A DNA stretch of 64,000 nucleotides, from NCBI GenBank assembly GCA_003223215.1, contig QHYH01000083.1, positions 99,889 through 163,888 of the forward strand, in the 5' to 3' direction. The stretch is from Acidobacteriota bacterium. Lineage in GTDB: Bacteria > Acidobacteriota > Terriglobia > Acidiferrales > UBA7541. The position numbers and the translations under genes were made by a program. The notes beneath the pieces were generated by a model. The model saw only the letters and a program-made list of their open reading frames with translations, did not search any database and was not told where the DNA came from. The first letter of the stretch is position 1; each line of letters starts with the position of its first letter. Below, one piece after another: positions 45,498 to 54,943 of this stretch.

Positions 45498-46358
45498 CTA
45501 AGAGTCGGACAAAATCGTCACACGCGGCCGCCCGTGGCCGCGCATCTCCACTTTCAGGGGAACCTGGAAAACCTGTTCGAGCAATTCGCGCTGATAGATG
45601 GCGGCCGGAGGGCCAACGCGCAAGCAACGGCCGCGGTGCATCAGAAGGATCTGGTCGGCATATTCGGCGGCGAGATTCAATTCGTGGGTTACCACGATTA
45701 CGGTGTAGCGGCTGTGCGCACAAAGGCGGCGAAGGGCATCCAGGAGGCCGACCTGCGAGGCGATGTCGAGGTGCAGGGTGGGCTCGTCGAGCAGCAAAAG
45801 CAGAGGCCGCTGCGCGAGGGCGCGAGCGAGGACCACGCGCTGCTTTTCTCCGCCGGAGAGCTGGTCCATCCAGCGATCACTGAGCTCGGCGGCGCCGACT
45901 TGCAGGAGGGCATTTTGCGCTATGAGGATGTCGTCGTGGGACTCGAAACGGAGTGAACGGCCGTGGGCGTGCCGGCCCTGGAGGACAAATTGCCAAACAC
46001 GCGCGGGAAAGAGTAGGCGGCTCTCCTGCTGGACCATGGCGATGCGTTGCGCGCGAGTGCGCGGGCTGAGGGAATGGATGACAAATCCGTCAAGAAGAAC
46101 GCGGCCGGAGAGCGGGGAAAGAACGCCGGCAATCAATTGGAGAAGCGTGGATTTGCCGCTGGCGTTAGGGCCTAGAATAGCAACGATTTCGCCGGGCCGA
46201 GCTTGGAAGCTGGTGGCCTCGAGGGTAAAGAGCGGAGCTTGCGTGGGATTGGCGGAGTAGGCATAGCTGACCTGCTCGACGGCAAGGCGAATTTCGGTGC
46301 CCAAACGGGCCGATTCGGGAGGCGTGCGAGGGGCGGCTGAACCGCGGCTGGGGCTCAT
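45498..46358 (-). CDS. btuD: Cobalamin/iron-siderophore ABC transporter ATP-binding protein
   Basis: A 286-residue ABC ATPase of the FecE/BtuD class. Walker A is ILGPNASGKSTLLQLI, the Q-loop is AMVQQE, the signature is QLSGGEKQRV, Walker B is LLLLLDEPT and the switch His is in VTHELNLA. It pairs with the BtuC-type permease (overlapping by 4 bases) and the BtuF-type binding protein. The riboswitch in front of btuF, and its site before btuB, make B12 the likely substrate. The N-terminal ~25 residues are unconserved. Confidence 0.9.
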   Translation of the reverse strand: MSPSRGSAAPRTPPESARLGTEIRLAVEQVSYAYSANPTQAPLFTLEATSFQARPGEIVAILGPNASGKSTLLQLIAGVLSPLSGRVLLDGFVIHSLSPRTRAQRIAMVQQESRLLFPARVWQFVLQGRHAHGRSLRFESHDDILIAQNALLQVGAAELSDRWMDQLSGGEKQRVVLARALAQRPLLLLLDEPTLHLDIASQVGLLDALRRLCAHSRYTVIVVTHELNLAAEYADQILLMHRGRCLRVGPPAAIYQRELLEQVFQVPLKVEMRGHGRPRVTILSDS

Positions 46359-47395
46359 GCGAGCCTCCGCCGGAGGAGGTAGATGAAAAGTGGCGCGCCG
46401 ACAACGGCAGTCACTGCGCCGACCGGAAGCTCGTTAGGAGCGACGACAAGGCGCGCCAGGGTGTCGGCGACAACCACGGCAATGGCGCCTCCGAGCGCCG
46501 AGGTAGGGAGTAAAGTGCGGTGGTCGGAGCCGAACATCAGGCGCATCACGTGAGGAACGAAGAGGCCGACGTAACCGACGGCGCCGCTGACGGAAACAGC
46601 GAGGCCGGTGAGAAGAGAAGCGGCGAGATAAACCAGGAAGCGCACGTGTCGAACGTCCACGCCGAGATGCATGGCCTCTTTTTCTCCCGCGAGAAGAATA
46701 TTCAAATCATTGGCGGTCGAGTAGATCACGCCGATGGCAATGAAAAAGCCGGCGGCGAGAAACCAGTAGATGCTTTTCTGAAAGGAAGTAGAAAGATTGC
46801 CCATCAGCCAGAAGACCATGCCGCGGGTGTTGCTGCTGTTCACCAGGCTCATCAAGAACACAATGACCGCGGAAAGAAAAGAGGCAGTGATGACGCCACC
46901 GAGGAGAAGCGTGTTGCTGTCAATCTGGCCCTGCCGGCGGCCGAGAAAATAAACGGCCGTGATCGTCACGGCGGCACCGAGGAACGCACACAAAGGCGTA
47001 AGCAATGCACCGAACGCGGGAGGAAGCACCAAGTGAGGTTCTGCGATGAGCGAGAGGATGGCGCCAAGGGCCGCGCCGCTCGAGACTCCCAGAACGTAAG
47101 GATCGGCGAGGGGGTTGCGCAAGAGCGCCTGGAAGCTGGTGCCCGCAACGGAGAGAGATGCTCCGACAATGATGCCGAGGATGATGCGCGGCAAGCGGAT
47201 GTTCTGGATGATCAGGCCGTAATCGCTCGAGATTTGGCTGCTCTGACCGAGGATGACGCGGAGCAAATCACGGCCGAGAGCGTAGAGCGAAACGGGCACG
47301 GCGCCGAACTTCAACGCCACGACGACGACAAAAAACAAAATCACCAAAAGGAAGAAGCACTGAAACAGGAGTTTGCGGAAAGTCAGCGGCCGCAT
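46355..47395 (-). CDS. btuC: FecCD-family ABC transporter permease
   Basis: A 346-residue inner-membrane permease with about ten helices. FecCD hallmarks are the IVGASLSVAGTSFQALLRNPLADPYVLGVSSGA-type core (VAGTSFQALLRNPLADPY), GSVSGAVGYVGL-type (SVSGAVGYVGLFVPHVMRL) and the C-terminal ELPVGAVTAVVGAPLF. It carries cobalamin through the membrane as the BtuC2D2 complex. The ATG overlaps the end of btuF by 13 bases, and the stop overlaps the start of btuD. Confidence 0.93.
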   Translation of the reverse strand: MRPLTFRKLLFQCFFLLVILFFVVVVALKFGAVPVSLYALGRDLLRVILGQSSQISSDYGLIIQNIRLPRIILGIIVGASLSVAGTSFQALLRNPLADPYVLGVSSGAALGAILSLIAEPHLVLPPAFGALLTPLCAFLGAAVTITAVYFLGRRQGQIDSNTLLLGGVITASFLSAVIVFLMSLVNSSNTRGMVFWLMGNLSTSFQKSIYWFLAAGFFIAIGVIYSTANDLNILLAGEKEAMHLGVDVRHVRFLVYLAASLLTGLAVSVSGAVGYVGLFVPHVMRLMFGSDHRTLLPTSALGGAIAVVVADTLARLVVAPNELPVGAVTAVVGAPLFIYLLRRRLA

Positions 47396-48480
47396 GCCCA
47401 GCCTCCGGTCGATCCGAGATGGGCGCGAAGTCGCTGGTGGACACGGGAAGCGAGCAGGAAGGCCATCGGGTCAGAGGCCGGATTCGACTTCTCGCGTTCT
47501 TTCTCGGGGTCATCGGACTTTTCTCTGAAGGCTTGCGGATGCAACTGGCGGGCCAGGTCTTCGATGGCGGAAATGATGCGCGGCGCGGGACGGTTTACCG
47601 CGTCACCGACCACCGCGTAGCGGTGATTGCGAACGGCACCGAGAATCTTCCACCCAGGGAGCCTTGCGAGCCTGGCCATCTCGCGGGAGGCGTCTCCGGA
47701 ATGCGACTCGGCAAATACCAAAAAATCCGGTTGCAAACGAGCGACCTCTTCGAGGCTCACTTGGGGCCAATCCTGAGACGAAGCAACAATCGAAACGGCA
47801 CCCGCATGGCGAAGAGCGTCGGCGAGAAAAGTGTTTTTGCCGGTGGAAATGAGGGGCTGCGTCCAAACCACAAAGAGAACGTGTTTGGGAGGCAGGCCGC
47901 CAAGGCGTTGCTCGAGGTCGTCAACACCATGCTGCATGGCCTCGGCAACCGAGGCGCCGGCTTCCGGGACACCGAGCACATCGGCCAATGTCTTTACCGA
48001 AGACAGGATATCCGCGATGGTGTGAGGGTCGGTCGCGTAGGAGGAGATTCCCAGTCTGTCGAGAGATTGCGTCGTTTCGAGGCGATTGAACGATTTGGTG
48101 ACGAGAACGAGATCGGGATGTAGCGAAGCAATCACCTCCAGGCTAGGATCGATGCCGCCGCCGACCTTGGTCTTTTTCTTCGCCTCGGGAGGGTAGTCGC
48201 AATAGTCGGTGTCACCCACGAGGCGATCCTCGAGCCCGAGCGCATAGATGGTTTCCGTTAGGCTGGGCGCCAGGGAAACGATGCGCCGAACCGGCTGCGG
48301 GATTCTAACGCTGCGGCCCGTTTCATCGCTGACCTCGCGAAAAGCGGGAGGCTCGGTAGGAGAAGCGAGGGCGGCGCTTTGCGCGCGCGATGGGGCGGCA
48401 GCGCAGGAAAAAACGACCAGGGTTGCGCAAGCCAGGACAGCAAGACGCGACGGCGGCAATTTTCTCAAACAGTTCCCCAC
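47383..48480 (-). CDS. btuF: Periplasmic cobalamin-binding protein
   Basis: A 365-residue class III substrate-binding protein. After the signal peptide (LAVLACATLVVFSCAAAPSRA) the two lobes are joined by a long helix; family blocks are RIVSLAPSLTETIYALGLEDRLVG, HPDLVLVTKSFNR and AGAVSIVASSQDWPQVSLEEVARLQPD. The start is taken as GTG 48480. A longer in-frame start at 48582 is rejected because that stretch contains the riboswitch terminator. It is the first gene of btuF-btuC-btuD. A C-terminal ~50-residue extension after the second lobe is charged and unusual. Confidence 0.9.
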   Translation of the reverse strand: MGNCLRKLPPSRLAVLACATLVVFSCAAAPSRAQSAALASPTEPPAFREVSDETGRSVRIPQPVRRIVSLAPSLTETIYALGLEDRLVGDTDYCDYPPEAKKKTKVGGGIDPSLEVIASLHPDLVLVTKSFNRLETTQSLDRLGISSYATDPHTIADILSSVKTLADVLGVPEAGASVAEAMQHGVDDLEQRLGGLPPKHVLFVVWTQPLISTGKNTFLADALRHAGAVSIVASSQDWPQVSLEEVARLQPDFLVFAESHSGDASREMARLARLPGWKILGAVRNHRYAVVGDAVNRPAPRIISAIEDLARQLHPQAFREKSDDPEKEREKSNPASDPMAFLLASRVHQRLRAHLGSTGGWACGR

Positions 48481-48506
48481 GATTCTGGCGAGAATTTTCC
48501 CCAAAA

Positions 48507-48540
48507 ACGAAAAAGCCCCGCGAGACTCTAGGGGGCTTCC
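48507..48540 (-). terminator. Intrinsic terminator in the btuF leader
   Basis: On the minus strand AAGCCCC pairs with GGGGCTT around an 11-base loop, followed by a T-run (TTTTT). It sits between the cobalamin riboswitch and btuF, where it can act as the expression platform for transcription attenuation. Confidence 0.75.
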
Positions 48541-48584
48541 GCCTTCGCCCTTTCTCGCGAAGAGCGCGGGCCGCTGCGCCAAGG

Positions 48585-48672
48585 GAGGGTGGCCTGGCTT
48601 ACGGCTGCTTCAAGCCGATCACAGTGGCGGGACCGCGGCCGATTCGCACGGCCTTCCCCGCTTCCCCGGCTG
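48585..48672 (-). ncRNA. Cobalamin riboswitch controlling btuF-btuC-btuD
   Basis: On the minus strand the core is near consensus: GGGGAAGGCCGTGCGAATC, then GGCCGCGGTCCCGCCACTG with the invariant GCCACTG box, and a 3' element AAGCCAGGCCACC. It lies between a sigma-70 promoter and the terminator in front of btuF, so cobalamin binding should favour termination. Boundaries are approximate. Confidence 0.85.
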
Positions 48673-48686
48673 CCAATTGAAAATTC

Positions 48687-48715
48687 AGTGTAAGCCGCGG
48701 GTGAGGGAGTGTCAA
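48687..48715 (-). promoter_or_regulatory. Sigma-70 promoter for the btuF riboswitch transcript
   Basis: On the minus strand TTGACA (48715-48710) and TACACT (48692-48687) are separated by 17 bases. The start would be near 48680, just ahead of the riboswitch. Confidence 0.75.
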
Positions 48716-48757
48716 TGCAGGTGTTTGCAGCCGGCTACACCAGAAAGCGAGAGAGCT

Positions 48758-49576
48758 TCAGCGATTCTTCCAATTGGGTTTGCGCTTTTCGACCAGCGCT
48801 CGCAAACCTTCCTGAGAATCTTCGAGGCGGTAGAGTTCGTTGAGGAAGATATTCATGGAGTGCTTGAGGCCGTCGCGCAGCGACATTCCCATGCCGCCGA
48901 GGATGGCCTTTTTCGCCATGGTGAGCACCGGCCCGGAGTGGCTGTTGATGCGATTCACGAGATCGGCAACAGTTTTTTCAAGTTGTGTTTCGGGGACGAG
49001 GCGATTGACCATGCCCAACTCCAGGGCGCGTTCGGCGGTCACGGGTTCGCCGGTGAGGACAAGCTCAAGCGCGATTTTAGGCCCGACCAGAAAAGGAAGG
49101 ATGGTGGAGGCAAGCGGCGGAAAGACGCCGATGCTGATTTCCGGTTGAGCAAAGCGCGCTTTGGGAGTAGCAATAACGAGGTCTCCGAAAGCCGCGAGCT
49201 CCGCGCCGCCACCGATGGCCGGACCGTTCACGACGCAGATGACCGGCTTGCCGAGTTCGAGCATGCCGGCGAAAGTGGCGTGGAAGGCGTCGAGCATTTG
49301 GAAGACACGCTGGGACGTATATTCGCCGACGTCGATGCCGCCACAAAAGACTTTGCAGGCGGAATCGAGAACAATCAGCTTGATGTCGTCGCGCTCACCG
49401 GCGTAGCCGATGCCGTCGGCCATTTCCCGAAGCATGGCCTCGTTGAGAAGATTGTGCTCGGGGCGGTTGAGGGTCATACGGACGACGCCGCCGTCCGAAC
49501 GCAGCTTCACGAATTTGAATTCTTCGGGCGTCCGCTTCGCGAGTGTAGAGAATTCTTGGTTGACCGGCTCGATCAT
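48758..49576 (-). CDS. Enoyl-CoA hydratase/isomerase family protein
   Basis: A 272-residue crotonase-fold protein. The oxyanion-hole segments are CKVFCGGIDVGEY and NGPAIGGGAELAAFGDLVIA, and the second active-site region is PEISIGVFPPLAS. The Gly-Val-Phe-Pro-Pro stretch resembles cyclohexadienyl-CoA hydratases and related aromatic-degradation enzymes, but typical catalytic Glu residues cannot be matched with certainty. It hydrates or isomerises an acyl-CoA double bond. No other beta-oxidation or aromatic genes are adjacent. Confidence 0.85.
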   Translation of the reverse strand: MIEPVNQEFSTLAKRTPEEFKFVKLRSDGGVVRMTLNRPEHNLLNEAMLREMADGIGYAGERDDIKLIVLDSACKVFCGGIDVGEYTSQRVFQMLDAFHATFAGMLELGKPVICVVNGPAIGGGAELAAFGDLVIATPKARFAQPEISIGVFPPLASTILPFLVGPKIALELVLTGEPVTAERALELGMVNRLVPETQLEKTVADLVNRINSHSGPVLTMAKKAILGGMGMSLRDGLKHSMNIFLNELYRLEDSQEGLRALVEKRKPNWKNR

Positions 49577-49675
49577 TTACACACTCCTCGGGGGGGACCC
49601 TTTGCCCTTGGCGAAACGAAACGGGCGGTGCAAACACCAAATTCCATGCTAGCACGGCATAATCGAAGGGCCCGT

Positions 49676-50416
49676 ATGAACGAAAAGGGCGGTGCGCAAA
49701 GAGTTCCAGTTGAAGAAAATCGGGAGGGGACGGAGATTCACGGTATGAAAAAACGGAACGCGCTTTCAAAACCGGGGAAGGCTGTGGCGGTTCAAATCGC
49801 GGAGCCGCTCGATGCGGAACGATTCCCGGCGCCGTCTTCCTGGGAACGAGCCGTGCCGCTGCGCTTCGACGCCGACTGGCAAGGGAAAAATGCGGACGCT
49901 CAGCGCGAGACCGAAGTGCGATTGTTGTGGACGACCGAGACTCTGTTTTTGCGGTTTCGGGCGAAATACCGGACCATCACGGTTTTCCCAGATGCCGAGC
50001 GGAACGGGAGAAGGGAGCAGCTTTGGGATCGCGATGTGGCCGAAGTGTTTCTGCAGCCGGATGCTTCGCGTCTCCGCCGATACAAAGAGTTTGAGGTGAG
50101 CCCCAACGGCTTCTGGATTGATCTCGACATCGCACCCGGCGAAAAACATGACCTGAAGAGCGGATTGCGCCGGCGCGTGGTCCGCAATGAAGCACCGAAG
50201 ATATGGATCGCGGAGCTGGCCATACCCGTGCAGTGCCTGGTGGCACGCTTTGATCCCGCCGCGACGTGGCGGGTGAATTTCTACCGCGTCGAAGGACGGG
50301 AGGAACCGCGATTTTATTCGGCGTGGCGACCCACGGGCACGGGTGCGCCGAATTTCCATGTGCCGGAGGCTTTCGGGGAGTTGCTCTTCACCAGGGACGA
50401 GAGACAACGAAAGTAG
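49676..50416 (+). CDS. CBM9-like carbohydrate-binding protein
   Basis: A 246-residue protein with a carbohydrate-binding family 9-like (DOMON-type) beta sandwich. Conserved pieces are LLWTTETLFLRFRAKY, RREQLWDRDVAEVFLQPD, YKEFEVSPNGFWIDL and WRVNFYRVEGREEPRFYSAW. No signal peptide is visible at the chosen start (49676), which is unusual for a glycan binder; an internal ATG at 49745 is the alternative. Translation upstream of 49676 in the same frame is antisense to the hydratase and is not coding. It precedes the GH13 gene by 40 bases. Confidence 0.8.
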   Translation: MNEKGGAQRVPVEENREGTEIHGMKKRNALSKPGKAVAVQIAEPLDAERFPAPSSWERAVPLRFDADWQGKNADAQRETEVRLLWTTETLFLRFRAKYRTITVFPDAERNGRREQLWDRDVAEVFLQPDASRLRRYKEFEVSPNGFWIDLDIAPGEKHDLKSGLRRRVVRNEAPKIWIAELAIPVQCLVARFDPAATWRVNFYRVEGREEPRFYSAWRPTGTGAPNFHVPEAFGELLFTRDERQRK

Positions 50417-50455
50417 CGGAACGCTTGCGCCTACCCGGGATTTGTACGGACCCTG

Positions 50456-52453
50456 GTGCGCCGCGCCGTTTTTGCCTATGCTCTTGCCGTGAAAACGTTC
50501 TCCCTCTCTTCTCAAGATCCTTTCCAGGAGAAACATTTCCTTCAAAGCTTTCTGTTTACGCTTGCTTGTCTATTGAGCTGGGTCGGCCCCGCGCGTGGCG
50601 CACCACCTCAACAAAACTCTCTCGACTCAACGGTAAGGGTAACGAAGATCGAGCCACCGAATTGGTGGCTAGGATTCACGCCGGAAGTGATGCTTCTGCT
50701 TTCCGGGCAGGACCTCGAGGCAACGCATGTGTCGTGCAATCTGCCGACGCTACGCGTTTCGCGCACACAGGCCACGGCGGGAGGGAAGTATCTCTTTGTT
50801 TGGCTGAAGATCGGCGCGGACACGAAGCCGGGAACGGTGGTTTGCCGGATTGCGGCGCCGAAGGGCAGGACTTCATTTGAGCTGCCGCTCGAAGCGCGTG
50901 CGCCGACGCTCAGAAGGTTTCAAGGGCTGTCGGCGGATGATGTCATTTACCTGATCATGCCGGACCGCTTCGCCAACGGCGATCCTACGAACGACGAGCC
51001 GGCGGACGCACCGGGATCGCACGATCGCACAAAACCGCGCGCGTATCACGGCGGTGACTTGCACGGAATTCAGAATCATTTGGGCTACCTGAAGGACCTT
51101 GGCGTAACGACTTTGTGGCTCACGCCGGTGGTGAAGAACGGCGCAGCGCAGGATTATCACGGGTACGGCGCTGTGGATCTGTATGCCATCGACCCGCACT
51201 TGGGTTCGTTGAAGGATTATCAGGACCTGGTCGTGGCAGCGCACAAAGAGAAAATGAAGATTTTCTTCGATGCCGTCCCAAACCACGTCGGGCCGCTCCA
51301 TCCGTGGGTGGCAAGCCCGCCGCTGCCGGATTGGTTCCACGGCACGAAGCAGCATCACCTGGATTCGTCTTCGCCCCTGAAGGAAACCTTTTACGGCAAG
51401 CCGGACGGACAGGCACGGACCAGTGATAGGTTCGAATCTCTGATTGATCCTCACGCGCCCGCATGGATGAAACGAAATCTTACGGAAGGATGGTTCTTCG
51501 GGATCCTGCCGGACATGAACACCGAGAATCCCGTGGTTGCGGAATACCTCCTCGAGAATAGCTGGTGGTGGGCGGAAATTTCCGGGCTGGACGGCTACCG
51601 CGTGGATACCTTCCCGTACGTGGGCCGGAAATTTTGGGCTTATTGGCACGCGGGACTGCGACGCTTTTATCCGAATTTGACGACCATCGGCGAAGTGTTT
51701 CATCCCGACCCAACCGTGACTTCGTTTTTTGTTGGCGGAGCGCGCCGCTACGACGGAGTTGACAGCGGGCTCACGACGGTTTTTGACTTCCCCATGTTCT
51801 TCACGTTGCGGGACGTGCTCTTGCAGAATGCGCCGGTCGGCCGCATTGCGGACGTGCTACGACACGATGCTCCATATCCGCGCCCCGACTTGCTGGTGCC
51901 GTTTTTTGCGAATCATGATGTGCGGCGGTTTGCCAGCGCGGAGGGCAGTTCTCCCGCGAAGTTGAAGTTGGCCTTCGCTTTGACGCTGACCTTGCGTGGC
52001 ATTCCGGAACTGTACTACGGCGACGAAATTGGCATGCCGGGAGGCGGCGATCCCGATAACCGGCGCGATTTTCCCGGAGGATGGACCGAGGACACGAACA
52101 ACGCGTTCACAGAAGCCGGACGAACTCGCGAACAGCAGGAGATTTTCTCGTACGTGCGGGAATTGTTGCGAATTCGCCGCGAGCATGAGGCGCTTCGCGG
52201 CGGACAGCTGTGGCATCTCGCCGCGGATGAGAGCTCCTATGTTTTTCTGCGCGCGTCGACGGAAGAGCGCCTGGTAGTGGCTTTCAACAATGCCGACCAG
52301 ACGAGGGATTTGAACATTCCTTTGCAAGGAACACCTGTCGAGGATGCGGAGTCTATCTCGCTGCTGTGTGGCGGAGCGAAAGGGGCATTGGCGGCAGGCG
52401 AGTTACGCCTCTCCGTGCCAGCCGAATCCATTTCGATTTTTTCTGTGAATTGA
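50456..52453 (+). CDS. Secreted GH13 alpha-amylase family enzyme (cyclomaltodextrinase/neopullulanase-like)
   Basis: About 665 residues. A signal peptide ends near PARGAPPQ. An N-terminal cyclomaltodextrinase-type Ig domain (VTKIEPPNWWLGF...) is followed by the (beta/alpha)8 barrel and a C-terminal beta domain. The four GH13 regions are FDAVPNHVG, GLDGYRVDTF (nucleophile Asp near 382), TIGEVF (acid/base Glu near 412) and FFANHDV (Asp near 487), all intact. It hydrolyses alpha-1,4-glucans or cyclodextrins in the periplasm. The GTG at 50456 gives the longest chain; a GTG at 50489 is equally likely. It converges on the GH31 gene. Confidence 0.9.
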   Translation: MRRAVFAYALAVKTFSLSSQDPFQEKHFLQSFLFTLACLLSWVGPARGAPPQQNSLDSTVRVTKIEPPNWWLGFTPEVMLLLSGQDLEATHVSCNLPTLRVSRTQATAGGKYLFVWLKIGADTKPGTVVCRIAAPKGRTSFELPLEARAPTLRRFQGLSADDVIYLIMPDRFANGDPTNDEPADAPGSHDRTKPRAYHGGDLHGIQNHLGYLKDLGVTTLWLTPVVKNGAAQDYHGYGAVDLYAIDPHLGSLKDYQDLVVAAHKEKMKIFFDAVPNHVGPLHPWVASPPLPDWFHGTKQHHLDSSSPLKETFYGKPDGQARTSDRFESLIDPHAPAWMKRNLTEGWFFGILPDMNTENPVVAEYLLENSWWWAEISGLDGYRVDTFPYVGRKFWAYWHAGLRRFYPNLTTIGEVFHPDPTVTSFFVGGARRYDGVDSGLTTVFDFPMFFTLRDVLLQNAPVGRIADVLRHDAPYPRPDLLVPFFANHDVRRFASAEGSSPAKLKLAFALTLTLRGIPELYYGDEIGMPGGGDPDNRRDFPGGWTEDTNNAFTEAGRTREQQEIFSYVRELLRIRREHEALRGGQLWHLAADESSYVFLRASTEERLVVAFNNADQTRDLNIPLQGTPVEDAESISLLCGGAKGALAAGELRLSVPAESISIFSVN

Positions 52454-52470
52454 GCAGACCGCCCTAACAA

Positions 52471-54927
52471 TCAAAAGGCGAGGCGGACGCTCCAGTTCTT
52501 TAAGGCGTCCGGCACGGTGAGCGTGACGGTGTGCGTTTGGCTGTCGAAGCGCCAATCCCGGGTGACGCGCTCACCGATGCGAACCTCTTTTGGGGCATCG
52601 ACAGCGCCATAGACCGTCAATGCCGTGCTGTTCCACCAGGGCTTATAGGCATTCCTTTCGATGCCGCTGGTAATCGTAAGGGCAGAGGGTGAAGCCGCGC
52701 AGGAGTAGCGGATGCGCAGGATTTCGCCTTTCTGGTACGCGAAGGTGTGGCCGTCATCTTCATAGAGCGAACCACTACAGTCTTCTCCGGGATAAACGCG
52801 CAACTCCAGAGGACCGGCCGGAGTTTCGCCGGTGTTCTGAACCACCGGCTGCATGGGAAGAATGGCCCCCGCTCGAACATAGAGGGGCATTTCAGGCAAG
52901 CGGGGACGCAACTGGATTCTCTCGCTCGGTTCATGCCTCGCGCCGCTCCAAAAGTCGTACCAACCGCCGGGCGGAAGCGCAATGTCTTCCGCATCCAGCA
53001 TTTCTGTAGTCACCGGAGCGACAAACAAATCTCGGCCAAAAAGAAAATCGCGATCGTCACCATAGAATTCAGTTGCCTGCGGGTACTCGAGAAAAAGCGG
53101 GCGCATCAAAGGAATGCCTGTCCGCGCGGTTTCTTCGATGGCCGTATAGAGGTACGGCATCAGACGATAGCGCAGCTCAATATATTTCTTGCGAATGGCT
53201 TCGTGCTCCGGGCCGTGAACCCAGGGTTCCTGATCCGCGGTGCCCTTGGCGGTGTGATCGCGGTAGATAGGATTGAGCGCGCCGACTTCGAACCAGCGCG
53301 TCAACAAATCGGCAGGAGGAGAGCCGGCGAAGCCGCCGATGTCGTCACCGACCAAGGGCATTCCGGAGATTCCCATGCTCACGAGCATTGGCGTGCTCAT
53401 CGTCAAGTGGTTCCAAGTGCTGCTGTTGTCGCCGGTCCAGGTGGCGGCATAGCGCTGGGCGCCGGGATAGGCCGCGCGAGTGAGAACGAAGGGGCGCTCC
53501 CCGGCTTGTAGTTTCAGCAAGCCCTCGTAGGTAGCGCGAGCGTTTTCCATGCCGTAAATGTTATGTGCGGCGCGATGGTCAACGGTAGTGCCGTCATCAA
53601 GGCGGTGGACGGTGTCGAGCGGCATGGTCTTGTCCGCGCGGAGAAAGACCGACGGCTCATTCATGTCGTTCCAGAATCCGGCGACGCCCATGGCGACAAA
53701 ATCCTTGTAAAGGCTGCCCCACCAATTGCGCGCGCGGGTCAAAGTGAAATCCGGGAAGACACTGTCGCCGGGCCATACTTTGCCGACGAAAACGGACCCA
53801 TCGGGGTTTTTCACGAAGACGTCGTTCCTCATGCCGGTATCGTACGGCGCGTAGCCATGGTTTGGGTCTTTCTTGATGTGCAGGTCGGTGATGACAATGG
53901 TGTGAAAACCCTGAGCGCGAAAATCGGAGATCATCTTTTCGAACGTGGGGAAGTACTCGCGATTGATGGTGAAGGGCGCATAGTCCTGCTGGTAATCGAT
54001 GTCGAGGTAGATGACGTCAGCGGGAATTTTCTTTTCACGAAAAGTCTTGACAATCTCGCGGATGCGGGACTCGGGATAATAGCTGTAGCGGCATTGCTGG
54101 TAGCCGAGCGACCATAACGGCGGCAAGGGTGTGTGTCCGGTCAGCGCGGTGTATTCTTCCACGACTTTTTTGGGCTCGGGGCCGGCCATGAAGTAATAGT
54201 TCAACTCGCCGCCTTCGGCGCCAAAGGAAAAGTAGTCGCGTCCTTGCTTGCCAAAATCGAAAGAGCTTCGATACGGATTGTCGAAAAAAACGCCGTAAGC
54301 GGCGCCCTTGCGCAATCCGATGAAGAAAGGGATGGTCTTGTAGAGCGGGTCGGAGGATTCCTGCCAGCCAAATTCGTCGGTGTTCCAGTTGCTGAAGGTG
54401 CGGTTGCGGCGGTTCATCGGCCCGGCCTTGTCACCCAGAGCGTAGTAATTTTCATCGGCAGGCATTTGCTTCCAGACATGCACTTGCGGACCGTTCCAGG
54501 CCATGGGCAAGCCAGGCTCATCGGCGAGCAAAACTTTTCCGGAGAGGTCAGAAAAGGTAACCAGCAAGGGCGATTTGGTGACTAGCACACTGACGGCGCC
54601 AGCCGTCATCTTTACCTCATTCTGTCCATCGTGGATCTGGACAGGGCTGCCTATGGAGTTCACCGGCGTCTCGGCCAGGGCCCACGAGATATCCTTTGGA
54701 AAGTGTCCGTTGGGAGCGACTCGCACACGAATAATGCCGTTCGAAACCTGGGCAATTCGAACCTTGGCCTCGCCGGCCGTCAGCTCGGCGCCATCCTGGA
54801 GGCCCTCCTTAAATACCTCGACGCGCTCTACTTTGCCGAGGTGGTGCCAGCCCTGAGCAAACAGACCCACGCTTGCTATACGGCAGAGCAACAGCCCCGT
54901 TGCCAGGCATCGAACCAGCGCTCTCAT
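52471..54927 (-). CDS. GH31 alpha-glucosidase
   Basis: A 818-residue GH31 enzyme with a signal peptide (ATGLLLCRIASVGLFAQG). The beta-sandwich N-domain (to about 240) precedes the barrel with the catalytic nucleophile in GFWNDMNEPSVF (about 420) and the acid/base Asp in ATWTGDNSSTW (about 496). Two C-terminal beta domains include LPPGGWYDFWSGARH. It removes terminal alpha-linked glucose (or xylose) from oligosaccharides, and with the convergent GH13 enzyme would complete alpha-glucan breakdown. The ATG at 54927 has GAGGA six bases upstream. Confidence 0.92.
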   Translation of the reverse strand: MRALVRCLATGLLLCRIASVGLFAQGWHHLGKVERVEVFKEGLQDGAELTAGEAKVRIAQVSNGIIRVRVAPNGHFPKDISWALAETPVNSIGSPVQIHDGQNEVKMTAGAVSVLVTKSPLLVTFSDLSGKVLLADEPGLPMAWNGPQVHVWKQMPADENYYALGDKAGPMNRRNRTFSNWNTDEFGWQESSDPLYKTIPFFIGLRKGAAYGVFFDNPYRSSFDFGKQGRDYFSFGAEGGELNYYFMAGPEPKKVVEEYTALTGHTPLPPLWSLGYQQCRYSYYPESRIREIVKTFREKKIPADVIYLDIDYQQDYAPFTINREYFPTFEKMISDFRAQGFHTIVITDLHIKKDPNHGYAPYDTGMRNDVFVKNPDGSVFVGKVWPGDSVFPDFTLTRARNWWGSLYKDFVAMGVAGFWNDMNEPSVFLRADKTMPLDTVHRLDDGTTVDHRAAHNIYGMENARATYEGLLKLQAGERPFVLTRAAYPGAQRYAATWTGDNSSTWNHLTMSTPMLVSMGISGMPLVGDDIGGFAGSPPADLLTRWFEVGALNPIYRDHTAKGTADQEPWVHGPEHEAIRKKYIELRYRLMPYLYTAIEETARTGIPLMRPLFLEYPQATEFYGDDRDFLFGRDLFVAPVTTEMLDAEDIALPPGGWYDFWSGARHEPSERIQLRPRLPEMPLYVRAGAILPMQPVVQNTGETPAGPLELRVYPGEDCSGSLYEDDGHTFAYQKGEILRIRYSCAASPSALTITSGIERNAYKPWWNSTALTVYGAVDAPKEVRIGERVTRDWRFDSQTHTVTLTVPDALKNWSVRLAF

Positions 54928-54943
54928 GTCCATCCTCGTTGTG

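Noticed and set aside
48248..49675. Plus-strand extension upstream of the CBM9-like gene
   Set aside because: It runs antisense through btuF, the riboswitch and the hydratase gene, and has no protein-like features before 49676.
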